In this document: piece after piece, positions 61,257 to 64,000 of the stretch | Position numbering within the stretch: position 1 is the stretch's first letter | Layout of the letters: the number at the start of each line of letters is the position of its first letter | From: Peribacillus deserti | GTDB taxonomy: Bacteria > Bacillota > Bacilli > Bacillales > DSM-1321 | DNA length: 64,000 bases | NCBI RefSeq assembly: GCF_002863585.1 | Contig: NZ_PGUY01000048.1 | Coordinates: forward strand, 1-64,000 | Reading direction: 5' to 3' | Translations under genes and position numbers: made by a program | The notes under the pieces: generated by a model | Told to the model about the DNA's origin: nothing | Database searches by the model: none | What the model saw: the letters and a program-made list of their open reading frames with translations, nothing else

Positions 61257-61457
61257 CTCTTATCAAGAGCAGGCTGAGGGATTAGGCCCGATGAAGCCCA
61301 GCAACCGACCGTAATACCATTGTGAAATGGGGCGATTTATTCGCCTGTTACTCTTAAGGCACGGTGCTAATTCCTGCAGAAATTATTTTCTGACAGATAA
61401 GAGGTGCGAAGCCAATCTTCCAGCCTCTTTCTTGTGAGAAAGAGGCTTTTCTATGTT
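61257..61457 (+). ncRNA. SAM-I riboswitch (S-box) upstream of mtnK
   Basis: P1 CTCTTATC (61257) pairs with GATAAGAG (61396). Core sequences AGAGCAGGCTGAGGG, GATGAAGCCCAGCAACCG, the CGATTTATTCG arm and GGCACGGTGCTAA are canonical. The terminator GCCTCTTTC / GAAAGAGGC with TTTTCTATGTTT ends it; when SAM binds, the P1 partner is held and the terminator forms. Controls mtnK-mtnA. Confidence 0.97.
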
Positions 61458-61550
61458 TCTGCGTTATAGTTTTTCATTTTGTGAGGTTCCAGAGTCCAAG
61501 CCTATTAGAATGGCAGGTCATCCTGGACCTGCACTATATCCAGGAGGTAG

Positions 61551-62762
<1,212 letters not shown>

Positions 62763-62773
62763 GGAGAGACATC

Positions 62774-63823
62774 ATGCAAAAAGTAACGACAATTCCGTAT
62801 TCCATACAATGGAATGAATCACACATTACGATTTTAAATCAGCAGGAACTTCCTTTAAAAACTGAATTTTTGGAACTCCATACACTTGAGGATGTGTTTG
62901 ACAGTATCGTCACCCTAAAAGTGAGAGGTGCTCCTGCTATCGGGATCACAGCTGCATTTGGTGTTGCCCTGGCTGCAAATGCCTTAGAAGATGAATTCTT
63001 TCCCTCCTTTGCAGCTAAGGTAAAAGAGGCGATCACATATCTCGCTTCTTCAAGACCCACCGCTGTAAACCTGTTCTGGGCGCTAAATAGGATGGAATCT
63101 GCCCTATCTGGGTCGACTACAGTGAACGAGGCTAAAACAGATCTTGTCCATGAGGCATTAAAAATCTATTTAGAAGATGAAGAGACCTGCCGCCAGATCG
63201 GCGAGTACGGGCTTTCCTTATTCAAGCCCGGCAGCCGGGTAATGACCATCTGCAATGCAGGCGGAATCGCAACGGCCCGTTATGGCACTGCCTTGGCTCC
63301 CTTTCATTTATCCATTGAAAAAAATATTCATCTAAAGGTGTTTGCCTGTGAAACCCGGCCTGTACTTCAGGGATCAAGACTGACAGCTTGGGAATTAATG
63401 GAGGCAGGCGTGGATGTAACATTAATCACCGACAGCATGGCAGCACACACCATAAGAACAAAAGGGGTTAACGCCATCATTGTCGGGGCTGACCGTATTG
63501 CTGCTAATGGGGACACGGCCAATAAAATCGGTACATTCGGCCTTGCGGTTCTGGCCAAGCATTTTGGAATTCCCTTTTACGTGGCCGCTCCATCAAGCAC
63601 CTTTGATTTAACATTGGATTCGGGAGATCATATTCCAATCGAGGAAAGGAATGCAGAAGAAATCACTCACGTTGGAGGCATCAGAGTTGCTCCTGAAGAT
63701 GTTGCCGTTTTCAATCCGGCTTTCGATGTAACCCCGAATGAATTAATAACAGCCATCATTACAGAAAAGGGAATCATCTATCCTGATTATAAAGAGAATA
63801 TCGGTAAATATATTGCACATTAA
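62774..63823 (+). CDS. mtnA: Methylthioribose-1-phosphate isomerase
   Basis: 349 residues; AAGGAGAG before ATG. eIF2B-like fold: [19 protein letters not shown] near 55, [19 protein letters not shown] near 160 with catalytic Cys, and catalytic Asp in [21 protein letters not shown] near 240. Converts MTR-1-P to methylthioribulose-1-phosphate, the MtnB substrate. Ends in a strong terminator. Confidence 0.96.
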   Translation: MQKVTTIPYSIQWNESHITILNQQELPLKTEFLELHTLEDVFDSIVTLKVRGAPAIGITAAFGVALAANALEDEFFPSFAAKVKEAITYLASSRPTAVNLFWALNRMESALSGSTTVNEAKTDLVHEALKIYLEDEETCRQIGEYGLSLFKPGSRVMTICNAGGIATARYGTALAPFHLSIEKNIHLKVFACETRPVLQGSRLTAWELMEAGVDVTLITDSMAAHTIRTKGVNAIIVGADRIAANGDTANKIGTFGLAVLAKHFGIPFYVAAPSSTFDLTLDSGDHIPIEERNAEEITHVGGIRVAPEDVAVFNPAFDVTPNELITAIITEKGIIYPDYKENIGKYIAH

Positions 63824-63825
63824 AA

Positions 63826-63875
63826 AAAAACGGTTTACACTGAATCCTTTGGATATTCGTGTAGACCGTTTTTTC
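63826..63875. terminator. Terminator of mtnKA
   Basis: AAAAAACGGTTTACAC pairs with GTGTAGACCGTTTTTT around a loop of about 17 bases. Confidence 0.88.
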
Positions 63876-63881
63876 CATGTA

Positions 63882-64000
63882 AGCTCTTATAATTAGTCTG
63901 ATGATTCCCGCCAAAATCACCGCTTTAAGCGGGCGGTCTGCAAGTCTCCTCTATATAATACGACTGCAGGGTCTCCCTAAATAGAAAAGCGGAAAGCGGT
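63882..64000 (-). mobile_element. R1b-like element behind mtnA, cut by window end
   Basis: AGCTCTTATAATTAGTCTGA then TGATTCCC resembles the R1b left end; GC-rich GCGGGCGGTC and AGGGTCTCCC follow. It begins six bases after the mtnA terminator, another 3'-end placement. Confidence 0.5.

Overview
The window reads as chromosome of an endospore-forming member of the Bacillaceae (low GC, strong AGGAGG-type ribosome sites, frequent TTG/GTG starts, Spo0E-like phosphatase, sporulation-type kinase, CheV, HPr with Ser46). Its backbone follows the Bacillus subtilis ykr-ykv-ykw-yku region, as far as I remember that map: ykyB, cheV, patA, ykwC, ptsI-ptsH, ykvS, ykvI, mhqR, a spo0E-family gene, ykvA, mtnDBXW, mtnE, mtnU, mtnK-mtnA. 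Between these lie lineage-specific blocks. I see no rRNA, tRNA, CRISPR array, prophage or plasmid function.

Layout. 0-10 kb: a PAS-GGDEF-EAL protein, a small Tyr/Pro-rich protein, ykyB, a SpoT-like HD protein, cheV, a CorA transporter, patA and a secreted coiled-coil M23 peptidase. 10-19 kb: a PCYCGC lipoprotein beside feoA and a feoB split into two genes, ykwC, an SDR, and a two-gene osmoprotectant ABC system with permease and binding protein fused. 19-30 kb: ptsHI, a PilZ-like protein, an SDR, a sigma-70-like factor, small genes, a CPBP protein, a lipoprotein, YkvI and a membrane PAS histidine kinase. 30-42 kb: an IS1182-type remnant, an M3 peptidase, a membrane protein, mhqR with a recognisable operator, an MFS exporter and fixABCX. 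42-53 kb: a paired chromate transporter, a YwrD-like gamma-glutamyltransferase, a complete dipeptide-type ABC operon, an Lrp regulator and a ZIP transporter. 53-64 kb: spo0E-like, ykvA and the methionine-salvage cluster with two SAM-I riboswitches; mtnU carries a frameshift.

Two repeat systems stand out. (1) Gene-free gaps carry arrays in which a short core recurs every 20-21 bp, two helical turns. Three TATGCTTA arrays (5.6, 19.3 and 54.4-54.8 kb) share one layout, nine cores spaced 21,21,21,21,21,20,20,20; a fourth (31.8 kb) keeps the last six cores with matching spacings next to the truncated IS. Other arrays use related cores (TATGAGGGG, TATGTGGC, ATGCGGGC/ATGAGGGC, GCGGAATTAA) at the same period. 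I do not recognise these as a described element. (2) A family of about 120-270 bp MITE-like elements (one of 534 bp) has imperfect terminal inverted repeats beginning GGCT or AGCT and 8-bp target duplications, perfect in five copies. Most lie directly behind stop codons or in terminator U-tracts, one of them in the SAM-riboswitch terminator of mtnW. Ends and duplication length recall the ISL3 family.

Functional reading: the mtn genes recycle methylthioadenosine to methionine under SAM control. The dpp-type operon followed by gamma-glutamyltransferase suggests uptake and cleavage of gamma-glutamyl peptides. fixABCX could deliver low-potential electrons. c-di-GMP, phosphorelay and (p)ppGpp-type signalling genes are scattered through the backbone.
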